Source: Actinomadura syzygii (GTDB taxonomy: Bacteria > Actinomycetota > Actinomycetes > Streptosporangiales > Streptosporangiaceae). Taken from it: a stretch of DNA of 64,000 nt. A program made the translations under genes and the position numbers. Below the pieces are notes generated by a model. It saw only the letters and a list, made by a program, of their open reading frames with translations. It was not told the DNA's origin and did no database searches. Of this stretch, positions 33,854 to 42,788 are shown in pieces (position 1 is the first letter of the stretch; every line of letters starts with the position of its first letter). Where the stretch lies: NCBI RefSeq assembly GCF_008085905.1, contig NZ_VSFF01000006.1, positions 124,001 to 188,000 of the forward strand, read 5' to 3'.

Positions 33854-36800
33854 TCAGGGGAGGTAGATCTCGGCGGTGGCGGCGAGTTCGGCGGGATCGG
33901 GGCCGGGCGCGGCGGCCCCGGCCAGGGCCAGGCCGCCCGCCACGAGCACCCGGCCGTCCGCCAGGTCGACGGCCGGGAAGTCCCAGCGGCCGGTGGCCAG
34001 GGGGCCGGTGGACGTCCAGGCGCCGGAGCCGGGGTCGAAGACGACGACGACGCGGTAACCGGCGGTCGCGCGGGGCCGTCCGGTCCCGCCGATCACGACG
34101 ACACCGGCCGGTGTCAGGACGCTGCGGTGCCCGCTGCGTCCGCCGCCGGGGAGGTCGGCTACGCGCGTCCAGGCGCCGGTGTCCGGGTCGTACAGTTCGG
34201 CGGACGCCAGGCCGTCCACGCGGTACGGCACGGTGGGCACCGCGTCTCCCCCGGTCACCAGCACCCGGCCGTCGCTCAGCACGGTCGCCCGGTGGCCCTT
34301 CCGTGGCGTGATCAGGCTGCCGGTAGGCGTCCACGTCCTGGCGGCCGGGTCGTAGATCTCGCAGAACGCGAGGGCGCGCTCGCCCTCCCCGGTCGGCAGG
34401 GCGCCGCCGATGACGAGCACCTTGCCGCCGATCGACACCGCCTGGTGGCCGGTGCGGGCGCAGCCCATCGGCGCGACCTCGGCCCAGGTCGCGGTGTCGG
34501 GGTCGTACAGCTCGGCCGACGCGAGCGCTGCGCCACGGGCGCCGGTGCCGCCCGCGACGAGCAGCCCGTCACCCGTCGCCGTGGCGGAATGGCCGTGCCT
34601 GGCGGTGTGCAGGCCCTGCGGAGTGCTCCAGGCGGCGGCCACCGGCTCGAACACCTCGGCCGAGGCCAGCGGCGCGCCGTCGGCGCCGAGCCCGCCCGCG
34701 ACCACGACCCGGCCGTCCGCGAGTTTCGTCGTCGTGTGCCGCCGCCTGGCCGTCGCCAGCGGCGGGATCGCGTCCGCCCAGGCGGCCGCGACCGGGTCGT
34801 ACAGCGCGGCGCTCGCCACGGCCTTCCCGGTGGCGTCGGCGCCGCCCGCGACGAGCACCTTGCCGCCGGTCAGCCGGACCGCGTCGGCGCCCGAGACTGC
34901 GGACGGCGGCGGGCTCGCCGCGGTCCACGTCCCCGGCTGGGCCGCCGCGCCCCCGCCGACCTCGGCCTGCGGCAGGACGTGCACCTGCCCGGCGAGGCTC
35001 GCGTCCGCGCGGATCCAGTCGGCCATGACGTCGGCGGCGGTCGCCGCGCTGCGGAAGCTCGACGTGGTGGAGCCCGTCGCGACGGGCGGGAACGCCTGCC
35101 GGTTGTTGCGCCGGTAGGCGACGACGAAGCGGTCGCCGGTGACGCGCACGGTCTCGTCCACCGGGAAGGGCTGCCGCAGCCGCGCCTCCCGCTGCGAGAG
35201 CGGCGAACGGGCGGTGCTGCTGCCCTCCAGCAGTTGACCGAACACCGCCGGAGGCGGGCTGTAGAGCTTCGGCGCGCGGCGGGCAGAGGGGGCTTCCGCG
35301 GCCATGCGTGCCGCGGCCGGTCTCGGCGGCCTGCTGTCGATGATGTGCATCTCGTAGCGGGCGCTGCGCCGGACCACACGCGGCGAGGCGATCGCGCCCT
35401 TCTCGGCGGTCAGCTCGATCCCGGCGTCCTGCTTCTCGTAAGCGGGACGGGACAGCTTCGCCGCGTCGTCCATGTCCTGGAACTGGGCCATGGCGAACTG
35501 GTCGTCGGTGACCGACGCCCGCTCCAGTCCGCTGCCCGCGACCGGCGCGACGCTGAACCGCTTGCCGTCGCTCGGACGCTGCGCGCCGACCCGGTCGATC
35601 CGGACGTCGAGCGGGACGGCCCGCTGATGGATGAACAGCGTGCCCAGCGGATGCAGCACCAGCTCGTCGCCCTCGGGCAACTGGCGCAGCGTGACCAGCG
35701 GGTTGGTGCCGCCCGCCGGGAGCCTGGTCTGCCAGCCCTCGGGCTTGCGGACCTCGCGCTCCAGCAGTTCGAGCACCGCGACCGGCGGCAGCGTGGTGGT
35801 GCGCTCCTCGCCCCACGAGATGTCGAAGTCGGCGGAGATCTCGAAGAACAGCAGGGAGATCGAGCCGCGGCCGTGCGCCCGCCACGGCGACGGGCCCTCC
35901 AACTGGAAGCGCAGGTCGATGCTGAACAGGCCGACCCCGAACGCCTTCAGCGAGATGCCCGCGGATATCTCGATGACGAACGCGAACGGCGAGAACCGGA
36001 AGAGCGCGTCGAAGGCGAGGTGCCCTTCCAGACCGAAGTCGTCGAAGCCGAGCCGCAGTTCCGCCTTCGCGCCGAACTGGGCCGTGTTGCTCGTGACGGC
36101 GAAATAGCCGGACACCCGGATGAGGCGTCCCGGCGCGTTCAGGATGTCCAGCGACACGCGCGGCGGGATCGGGAACGGCAGCGGCGGCGGCTTGAACGAC
36201 GGGTGGAACCCGCCGACCGAGAGGACGAAGTCGGGGTTGTCGCCCATGTTGATGAGCAGGCCCATCCCGCCGTCGATGGTGATGGTCAGGACGCGGGAGT
36301 CGACCAGCTGCGCGTAGAACCACAGCCGCGACTTGTCGACCTCGAACGCGCCGATGAAGTTGACCTGGAGCTTGAGCAGCGGCACGTCCTGGCTCGGCAG
36401 TATGCATTTCAGCACGCCGAGAATGGCGATGTTGCCCGGCGGGATCTCGACGATCACCCCGAGCGAGACGCTGACCAGCGTCGGCGTGCCCCAGCCGATC
36501 TTCGCCATGGGCCCGACGAGGAACCGGCCGTCCTCCGGCGGGAAGAACCTCCGCAGGTCGCTGATGATGCGCGGCGCGTTCGCGACCACGTCGCGCGGGA
36601 ACATCACGGACTCGATCGCCCCGCTCGCCACCCCTTCGACGAGCGCCGCGAGGTCCATCCGGCGGTTCAGGCCGAGGATGCCGCCGACGGCGAGCAGGGT
36701 GAACCCGAACCCGAGCTGGATCCCGCCCCCGCCGAACTCGGCGGTGAGGACGATCAGCAGCGAGAACCCGGGCCTGCCGTCGGGCATCCGCGTGCTGATC

Positions 36801-38440
36801 AGCCCGATCGCCTTGACCTCGATGAAGCCGGCGAATTCGAGCTCCAGCGCCCCGGAGTACTCACCCCGGTCCGGGTCGAAGGACAGGTAGCCGCCGCCCA
36901 CCACGATCCCGGTGTCGATCTCCAGGCCGACGCCCTTCGGCGGCTTGAAGCCGAGCGCGAAGTCGACCGGGCCGAGGTTGCCGCCCCCGGCGGGGAAGCG
37001 CGGCTCGGCGACGATCCCGATGCGCTCGACCGACGCCTGGATCGGCCCGAGCGCGCCCTTGAAGTCGGTGGACACCTCGATCGGCAGGGAGCCGTCGGCG
37101 GGCAGGCCGACGCTCAGGTGCAGTGTGGTGATCTCCAGCGGGCCGAGTCTCAGGTGCAGGGGCAGCGCGAGTTCGAGCGTCTCGCTGCCCTCCAGCCGGA
37201 CACCGGCCGACGGCGTCCACAGCAGCCGCAGGTCGACCCCGGTCTCGAACCTCGCGCCGACGAGCTTGCCGATGAAGCCGTCCGCGCCGGACAGGTCGAT
37301 GACCAGGTGACCGCCGGTGACCTCCACCTGGGCGGACGGCTCGGCCGTCGCGGTGCCGTCCGCGCTCGCCTTGGCGTTGAGCGACAGCGCGAGGCTCGCC
37401 GTCTCGACGGTCAGGCCGCCGAGCCGCGTGTCGCCGAGGACGGTGATCGGCTCACCGGCCTTGCCCACGGTGAACGCGGCAGTGGCGTTGAGCGCGGCCG
37501 AGGGCGCGCCCTGCGGGGGCACGATCGTCACGTCCAGCGCGGGTGAAAGGCGCACCTCCGAGCCCGCGGTGACCGTGCCGTCGACGCCGACGCTGAACAC
37601 GGTGCGTTCGCCGAGCGGGAACTTCTGCGTCGCCTTGCCGGTGATGCCGATCCGGGTCGGGAAGGCGAGGCCGCCGTCGCGCACGCCGACGATGAGGCCC
37701 GGCCCGATCAGGACGGCGCCCACGCCGCCCGCGCCGGTGGCGATGTAGGAACGGTCGAGGCGGTCGTCCCCGGTGTCGAGCAGTTGGGCGAGGAGTTGGA
37801 GCAGCACCTTCCCGTCGAAGCCGGGTGTGCCGAGGCCGTAGGCGTCGCGGAGCAGCGTCAGCGGCTGGCCGAGGAAGCGTCCGATCCGGTCCCAGCGGAT
37901 CGTCCACGAGAAGTGCGGCGGGAACATGGGGTCGACCGGGTCGCCCGGGACGTCGAGCCCTTCGAGCAGCCCGGACACGGTGAGCAGCATCGTGAACTTG
38001 GGCAGCCGCACCCGTAACCGGTCGACGATCAGACGGGTGACGATCCGGCCGGGCAGACCGTTCAGCAGCGCCTGGGCTCGGACGCGCTGCGCGGGCGTGA
38101 CCGAGGGCGAGTTCAGCGCCGCCGTCACGCCGGTCTGCACGCTCGCCAGCCCGGTCAGGACGGCGTCGATCCGCTGTGCGACCGACGCCCCGTTGGCCGT
38201 GATCCCGATCGAGTCGTCGACCTTGATCGCCACGTTCAGCGCGATGACGAAGTTGCCGAGGTCCTCGACCGCGCGGGCCGTGTCGGCGGCGGCGCCCGCG
38301 AGCCCGGCGAGCGCGTCGTCGTTGATCGCGACCCCGAACTCGGCGAGCAGTTCGCCCGGATCGGCGAGGGCCTCGGCAAGCGGCAGCAGGGCGTCGCCGA
38401 TCAGCGCCGCCAGCCGTTCGAACGTTCCCGCCTCGCTCAT
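33854..38440 (-). CDS. Giant beta-rich protein (DUF6603-type) with C-terminal Kelch propeller
   Basis: This 1528-residue protein has three regions. Residues 1 to about 190 are helical. Residues about 190-1010 are a long run of alternating amphipathic beta strands with repeated GxxxxFD/GxLxL patterns, for example GFSLLIVLTAEFGGGGIQLG, FGAKAELRLGFDDFGLEGHL and GVGLFSIDLRFQLEGPSPW. After a linker, about seven Kelch units fill residues from roughly 1185 to the end. The long strand region resembles what I know as DUF6603, but no search was run. There is no signal peptide or membrane helix. The pattern could form a beta-groove or beta-helix that binds lipid or polymer. It lies seven bases after the subtilase gene. 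Confidence 0.65.
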   Translation of the reverse strand: MSEAGTFERLAALIGDALLPLAEALADPGELLAEFGVAINDDALAGLAGAAADTARAVEDLGNFVIALNVAIKVDDSIGITANGASVAQRIDAVLTGLASVQTGVTAALNSPSVTPAQRVRAQALLNGLPGRIVTRLIVDRLRVRLPKFTMLLTVSGLLEGLDVPGDPVDPMFPPHFSWTIRWDRIGRFLGQPLTLLRDAYGLGTPGFDGKVLLQLLAQLLDTGDDRLDRSYIATGAGGVGAVLIGPGLIVGVRDGGLAFPTRIGITGKATQKFPLGERTVFSVGVDGTVTAGSEVRLSPALDVTIVPPQGAPSAALNATAAFTVGKAGEPITVLGDTRLGGLTVETASLALSLNAKASADGTATAEPSAQVEVTGGHLVIDLSGADGFIGKLVGARFETGVDLRLLWTPSAGVRLEGSETLELALPLHLRLGPLEITTLHLSVGLPADGSLPIEVSTDFKGALGPIQASVERIGIVAEPRFPAGGGNLGPVDFALGFKPPKGVGLEIDTGIVVGGGYLSFDPDRGEYSGALELEFAGFIEVKAIGLISTRMPDGRPGFSLLIVLTAEFGGGGIQLGFGFTLLAVGGILGLNRRMDLAALVEGVASGAIESVMFPRDVVANAPRIISDLRRFFPPEDGRFLVGPMAKIGWGTPTLVSVSLGVIVEIPPGNIAILGVLKCILPSQDVPLLKLQVNFIGAFEVDKSRLWFYAQLVDSRVLTITIDGGMGLLINMGDNPDFVLSVGGFHPSFKPPPLPFPIPPRVSLDILNAPGRLIRVSGYFAVTSNTAQFGAKAELRLGFDDFGLEGHLAFDALFRFSPFAFVIEISAGISLKAFGVGLFSIDLRFQLEGPSPWRAHGRGSISLLFFEISADFDISWGEERTTTLPPVAVLELLEREVRKPEGWQTRLPAGGTNPLVTLRQLPEGDELVLHPLGTLFIHQRAVPLDVRIDRVGAQRPSDGKRFSVAPVAGSGLERASVTDDQFAMAQFQDMDDAAKLSRPAYEKQDAGIELTAEKGAIASPRVVRRSARYEMHIIDSRPPRPAAARMAAEAPSARRAPKLYSPPPAVFGQLLEGSSTARSPLSQREARLRQPFPVDETVRVTGDRFVVAYRRNNRQAFPPVATGSTTSSFRSAATAADVMADWIRADASLAGQVHVLPQAEVGGGAAAQPGTWTAASPPPSAVSGADAVRLTGGKVLVAGGADATGKAVASAALYDPVAAAWADAIPPLATARRRHTTTKLADGRVVVAGGLGADGAPLASAEVFEPVAAAWSTPQGLHTARHGHSATATGDGLLVAGGTGARGAALASAELYDPDTATWAEVAPMGCARTGHQAVSIGGKVLVIGGALPTGEGERALAFCEIYDPAARTWTPTGSLITPRKGHRATVLSDGRVLVTGGDAVPTVPYRVDGLASAELYDPDTGAWTRVADLPGGGRSGHRSVLTPAGVVVIGGTGRPRATAGYRVVVVFDPGSGAWTSTGPLATGRWDFPAVDLADGRVLVAGGLALAGAAAPGPDPAELAATAEIYLP

Positions 38441-38447
38441 GACGCGC

Positions 38448-40403
38448 TCACGGGGTCGCCGCCAGCGCGGCGGCCGCGTCGAGCTTGCCCGCGCCCCACA
38501 CCGCGTTGGGCAGGACGAGGTCGGGCGGGATGTGGTCCTTCTTCGTCGTCGCGGCGAGGATCCGCTGCACGTCGCGGTAGGTGAGCGTCGGGTTCTTCTG
38601 GAACATCAGCGCGATGACTCCCGTCACGTGCGGTGCGGCCTGGCTCGTCCCGGAGAAGATGACGTGGCGGCCGAGCAGCCAGCCGCCGAAGCGGGCCTTG
38701 ATGTCGTCCGGGTGCGTCTCCTGCGAGGTCGCGGACGAGATGATCCGGCGGCCGGGCGCGACGAGGTGGGGCCGGACGCGATCGGGCGGCACCCCGGACG
38801 CGCTGTCCAGGCCGCGGCTCGAACCCTCCGCGATCGAGCCGTAGGCGCTGAAGTTGGCCCCCGGCTCGGACACGTACGCGCCGACCGCGACGACGCTGCG
38901 GGCCGTGGACGGCGAGGTCACGGTGTTGTCGGTGATGTTGTCGCCGAACGCGAGCTGCGGCCAGAGGTCGAGGTTCTCCCGCTCGACCCACACGTCGACC
39001 GTCGCCGCCGCGCCGCCGATCTCGTGCAGCTCGATCGTCCACGTCCCCTTGCGGACGGGGCCCTTGAGCGTGACGTCGATCTTGCGTTTGCCGTTGTTCG
39101 GGTCGGGCTGCGGCGGGGACACCACGGTCGCGACCGGCGTCCCGCCGATGGAGATCACGCTCTGCTGGCCGGGCTGCGTCCACGCGCTCGGGGTCGACCG
39201 CGGCGGCGTGACACGCAACTCGATCCGCGCCGCGCCGTCGTACCAGAAGTAGAGCTGGTCGTCGACGCGGTCGTCGGACAGCTTGGTGCCGTTGGGAAAG
39301 ACGATCTCTTCGACTTCCAAGCGGAACGACACGTTGGCGAAGGCGTTGATGTTCTTGCGGCCGTGGCGGCGGGCGTCGCCCTCGTTCCCGGCGGAGACCA
39401 CGATCGCGCGCCCGGGAATGGGATTGCCGTTCGCGTCGTGCATGAGCTTGTCGATCGCCAGCTCAAGCGCGGACGATCCGTCGCGCGCCCCCTCGTGCGT
39501 GCCGAAGCTCATGTTGATGACGCAGGGGACGCCTCCGGGCCCGCGCTGCGACGCGATCTGGTGGAACAGCGCGACCGCTTCGCTGACGGCCCTGCTGGAG
39601 ACGAGCGTGGCCGAATTGGCGAAGACGATGTCCGCCTCGGGTGCGACGCCTACGAAAGTGAACGGCGCGAAGAGGCCGTCCCTTCCCGACCCGTTGCCCG
39701 CGGCGATACCGGCGACGTGCGTGCCGTGGTCGAACTCGGCGCTCGTCCAGATCGCGCCGATGCGGTTGTTGGCGACGACGTCTGCGACGGCGGCCTCGTC
39801 CCACCAGACTCCGTAGTTGAACCCGGCGGGATATCCGAATCCGCTCGGCGGCTTCTGCCCGGCACTGGGAGTGGAGAACTGGTCCCAGTAACCGATGAGG
39901 CGCGACTTCGGCGGGGTTATGTTCGGAACGTTGAAAGTGGGATGGACAACGGTAAGGCGATTGTCGATGACGCCGACGAGGACGCCTTTCCCGGTAAGGC
40001 CGGGCACGCCGCCCGCATTGTACGGCGGCGAACTCGCGCGGAGCGTGGTGGCCTTGATCTCGCCCATGCTGCGGTCGATGTGCAGCCGCGTGCGCGCCGA
40101 CGCGGCGACCCAGCGGACGCCGGCCGTCGCGGCGAGCCCGCCGACGTAGGCGAGGGCGATCGACCCGGTGACGAGGTCGCCGTGGACGTGCCCCGTGTCG
40201 AGACCGGCTTCGGCCAACGCCTTGGGATCTCCGTCGAAAGTGACGAACACGTCGATTCGATCGTCGGGGTCGGCGCCGTTCTCCTCCCAGTCGAGAAGGG
40301 CGCGAAGCACCTCCGCGTCGCAGTTCGGACCCGCCGTCGGAGTCGACGTCGAGGTAATCGCCGCTAAACGATCAATATTGCCGGATCCGCCGCCAACCGC
40401 CAT
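38448..40403 (-). CDS. Subtilisin-like serine protease (S8), no signal peptide, first gene of the operon
   Basis: This 651-residue protein has the catalytic triad in order: Asp147 in VGVIDNRL, His226 in FDHGTHVAGIAAGN, and Ser near residue 585 in FSGTSQAAPHVTG. The usual DTG after the active Asp is DNR here. Residues about 40-110 look like an inhibitor-type prodomain (IDVFVTFDGDPKALAEAG). A beta-rich insert lies at about 400-500, between the oxyanion region and the Ser block (LYFWYDGAARIELRVTP). No signal peptide is seen with ATG 40403, which has AAGGGGG six bases upstream. It probably acts inside the cell, perhaps processing operon partners. The next gene starts seven bases later. Confidence 0.85.
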   Translation of the reverse strand: MAVGGGSGNIDRLAAITSTSTPTAGPNCDAEVLRALLDWEENGADPDDRIDVFVTFDGDPKALAEAGLDTGHVHGDLVTGSIALAYVGGLAATAGVRWVAASARTRLHIDRSMGEIKATTLRASSPPYNAGGVPGLTGKGVLVGVIDNRLTVVHPTFNVPNITPPKSRLIGYWDQFSTPSAGQKPPSGFGYPAGFNYGVWWDEAAVADVVANNRIGAIWTSAEFDHGTHVAGIAAGNGSGRDGLFAPFTFVGVAPEADIVFANSATLVSSRAVSEAVALFHQIASQRGPGGVPCVINMSFGTHEGARDGSSALELAIDKLMHDANGNPIPGRAIVVSAGNEGDARRHGRKNINAFANVSFRLEVEEIVFPNGTKLSDDRVDDQLYFWYDGAARIELRVTPPRSTPSAWTQPGQQSVISIGGTPVATVVSPPQPDPNNGKRKIDVTLKGPVRKGTWTIELHEIGGAAATVDVWVERENLDLWPQLAFGDNITDNTVTSPSTARSVVAVGAYVSEPGANFSAYGSIAEGSSRGLDSASGVPPDRVRPHLVAPGRRIISSATSQETHPDDIKARFGGWLLGRHVIFSGTSQAAPHVTGVIALMFQKNPTLTYRDVQRILAATTKKDHIPPDLVLPNAVWGAGKLDAAAALAATP

Positions 40404-40541
40404 GCCGGCCCCCTTCGCCCGCGCCCCGCTCGAAAGGTGCCACAGAAAGCATTCGGGTGACAGATCGTGGCCGGACTCGGCCTCTCCGTAGTCCATCTGC
40501 GGCCAGGGCCGGGCGGGCGGCGGCGACCTCGGTGTTCTCCT

Positions 40542-41885
40542 TCAGGAGGGGATGACGTTGTGCGTACGTCGGAAAACGTTGGCGGGGTCGTAACGGCCCT
40601 TGACCGCGGCAAGGCGCCGGTAGGTGTCCGGCGGGTAGACGGCGGTGACGTCCGCGGGCTCGGCCGAGCCCAGGAATCCGACATAGGCGCCCGAGCCCAG
40701 CGCGTTCACCCGCGACCAGCGGCGCAGCGCCTGCTCCCGCAGGCCGGGCGGCGCCGCGTCCGGGATCACGAAGGCGGCCGCGGCCATGACCTCGGCGTCC
40801 CGGTGGGCGAAGGCCGTCGCGTCCTGGCCGACGCGCGCGACCGCGCCGCCCATGGCGCGCAGCGAGACCGCCGCTCCGCCGCCGTCGAACAGCTCGTCGA
40901 CGGCGGCGATGCGCGCGTCGTCGAACGTGGTGAAGAAGGTGTTGCGCACCTCCATGCGCAGTCCGGGGGGCATCGACGTGACGTCTTCGAGAATGTCGGC
41001 GTAGGGCATGGCCTTGATGCCGTCGGAGGTGACCGGGGCGAGTGCCCTGAACGGACGCAGCGCCTCCTCCGCCTCGTCGCCGTCCGGACCGGCGTAGCAG
41101 CACGCCAGCGTGACGGTTCCGGCATGGCCCGGCATCGCGGGCATGAAGCTGAGCGCCGTGGTCAGCCTCTCGTCGCTCGCGCGCATCAGGTCGCGCCAAC
41201 CCGCGATGAGTTCCGGCAGGTCACCGGCCCGATAGGTGATCATTCCGAAGTGCACGGAGGTGACCGGGTGGGCGATGAAGTCGAAGCCGACCGCGACGCC
41301 GAAGTTGCCGCCGCCGCCGCGCAGCGCCCAGAACAGGTCGGCGTGCTCGACGGCGTCCGCGCCGATCAGCCGGCCGTCGGCGGTGACGACCTGGACCGCC
41401 GCCAGGCTGTCGATGGCCAGCCCGTGCCTGCGCACCATCCAGCCGATGCCGCCGCCGAGCGTCAGGCCGCCGACGCCGACCTGCCTGGTGTCTCCGGCGG
41501 TCAGCCCCAGCCCGTGCGGGCGCAGGGCGTCGGCCACCGCGCCCCAGGTCGCGCCCGCGCCGACGCGCACCCGCCCGGAGGACGGGTCCAGCAGGCGCAC
41601 GTCGCTGATCCGCCGCGTGTCGATGACCAGGCCGTCGCTGCTCGCGCTCAGCCCCGCCATGCTGTGCCCGCCGGACCGCACCGTCACGGCGAGCCCGGCG
41701 TCGGCCGCGTAACGCAGCGCCGCCGCGACCCCGGCCGCGTCGCGCGGACGGACCACCAGGTCGGGCGTGCCCTTCGCGAACAGGGTCGTCGCGGACTCGG
41801 CGTAGCCGTCGTCGCCCGGCGCCAGCACCTCGGCGGCCGTGTCGAGCGTTACGGACGGACGTTCACTGCTTGAAATCTGTGTCAT
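40542..41885 (-). CDS. FAD-linked oxidase with BBE domain
   Basis: This 447-residue protein has a PCMH-type FAD domain with the covalent-attachment motif RSGGHSMAG (His74) and VGVGGLTLGGGIGWMVRRHGL. The C-terminal berberine-bridge domain ends in YPPDTYRRLAAVKGRYDPANVFRRTHNV. The second flavin-linking cysteine seen in bicovalent enzymes is absent (DTRQVGVGG at that place), so a single His link is expected. Such enzymes oxidise sugars, alkaloids or phenolic metabolites. No signal peptide is visible. It precedes the six-gene operon by 138 bases on the same strand but is probably independent. Confidence 0.85.
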   Translation of the reverse strand: MTQISSSERPSVTLDTAAEVLAPGDDGYAESATTLFAKGTPDLVVRPRDAAGVAAALRYAADAGLAVTVRSGGHSMAGLSASSDGLVIDTRRISDVRLLDPSSGRVRVGAGATWGAVADALRPHGLGLTAGDTRQVGVGGLTLGGGIGWMVRRHGLAIDSLAAVQVVTADGRLIGADAVEHADLFWALRGGGGNFGVAVGFDFIAHPVTSVHFGMITYRAGDLPELIAGWRDLMRASDERLTTALSFMPAMPGHAGTVTLACCYAGPDGDEAEEALRPFRALAPVTSDGIKAMPYADILEDVTSMPPGLRMEVRNTFFTTFDDARIAAVDELFDGGGAAVSLRAMGGAVARVGQDATAFAHRDAEVMAAAAFVIPDAAPPGLREQALRRWSRVNALGSGAYVGFLGSAEPADVTAVYPPDTYRRLAAVKGRYDPANVFRRTHNVIPS

Positions 41886-42012
41886 GGGGCGATGGTGCCG
41901 ACCGCATGACTAATCGGTCGTCGCGCACAGGGCGTGTATTTCCCCTGCTCCGCGCGCAGTCACCCTGAGTTCGCGTACTGCGGTGAGAGTAGGCGGCAAT
42001 CGTTAGGCAGAC

Positions 42013-42663
42013 TCAGCGCGGGCAGTTCTTCCAGGTGAGCTCGTAGAGGATCCGGGGGCCGTCGCTGAGGGAGTCCATCGAGACGAAGCTGGTCTTGGAC
42101 GGGTCCGAAGTTCCCTTGTCGACACGCAGTTCGGTGGTGAGAACAAGCTTGCGCTGCTCGCCGCAGGGCTGGAAGAGGAGTTTGTCCGCCGGCTCCTGGT
42201 AGGAGACTATCCAGTCGTCGTCGTGGGGACCGTTCAAAGTCTGCGCGACCATCCCGTTCCCAGGCAGACCCTGGAAGTAATGGCCGAATTTCAGGGTGGC
42301 GTTCGCACCGCTCTCCAGCGTGGCCCAGATCGGATGGTACGACGACGAGATGGCGTAGGTGACGTCTTGCGGCGCGGTCAACTGCAGGGAGACTTGGCAG
42401 TTCTTGCGGGCGTCGACCGGTCTCGACGAACCGCCCGCCTGCGCGAGGTAATCGCCGTAGTTCACCGAGAGCTTTCCATCGTCCCGCGCATCCGCCCAGA
42501 CGGTGCCGACCGGGCACCCCGCACCGTTGACCGTCGCGACCTCGACTTTGAACTTGATCGGGTCGTGAGCGTCCCGTGATCCGGCGGCGGCCGGGGCGAC
42601 CGGCACCGCGGTGACGGCGAGCGCCACGGCGGCTAAGACGGAAACGGAATTCCTTCTGCGCAT
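42013..42663 (-). CDS. Secreted DUF4360 protein, copy 2
   Basis: This 216-residue protein has a signal peptide (MRRRNSVSVLAAVALAVTAV, then PVAPAAAG). The mature part parallels copy 1 at 18808: VATVNGAGCPVGT, NYGDYLAQAGG, RKNCQVSLQL, QPCGEQRKLVLTTELRVDKG, and a closing WKNCPR. AGAGGA lies six bases upstream of the ATG at 42663. The four cysteines are in equivalent positions to those of copy 1. The function is unknown; it is likely exported. It is a single gene between the BBE oxidase and the PucR regulator. Confidence 0.85.
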   Translation of the reverse strand: MRRRNSVSVLAAVALAVTAVPVAPAAAGSRDAHDPIKFKVEVATVNGAGCPVGTVWADARDDGKLSVNYGDYLAQAGGSSRPVDARKNCQVSLQLTAPQDVTYAISSSYHPIWATLESGANATLKFGHYFQGLPGNGMVAQTLNGPHDDDWIVSYQEPADKLLFQPCGEQRKLVLTTELRVDKGTSDPSKTSFVSMDSLSDGPRILYELTWKNCPR

Positions 42664-42788
42664 GCGATTCCTCTTCACGTGAAATGGAGGCACCAGACGG
42701 CGCCCGAAAAGGCAGCCCAACGCCGACCTCAACCGGAGGCTAACTTCGGCGCCGATCACTATCAACGGCCTTTATTCAACTTCCCGGG

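Noticed and set aside
22407..40403. Phage tail or contractile injection system
   Set aside because: I found no sheath, tube, baseplate, LysM, AAA+ ATPase or tape-measure signature; the proteins are large but do not match tail parts I know.
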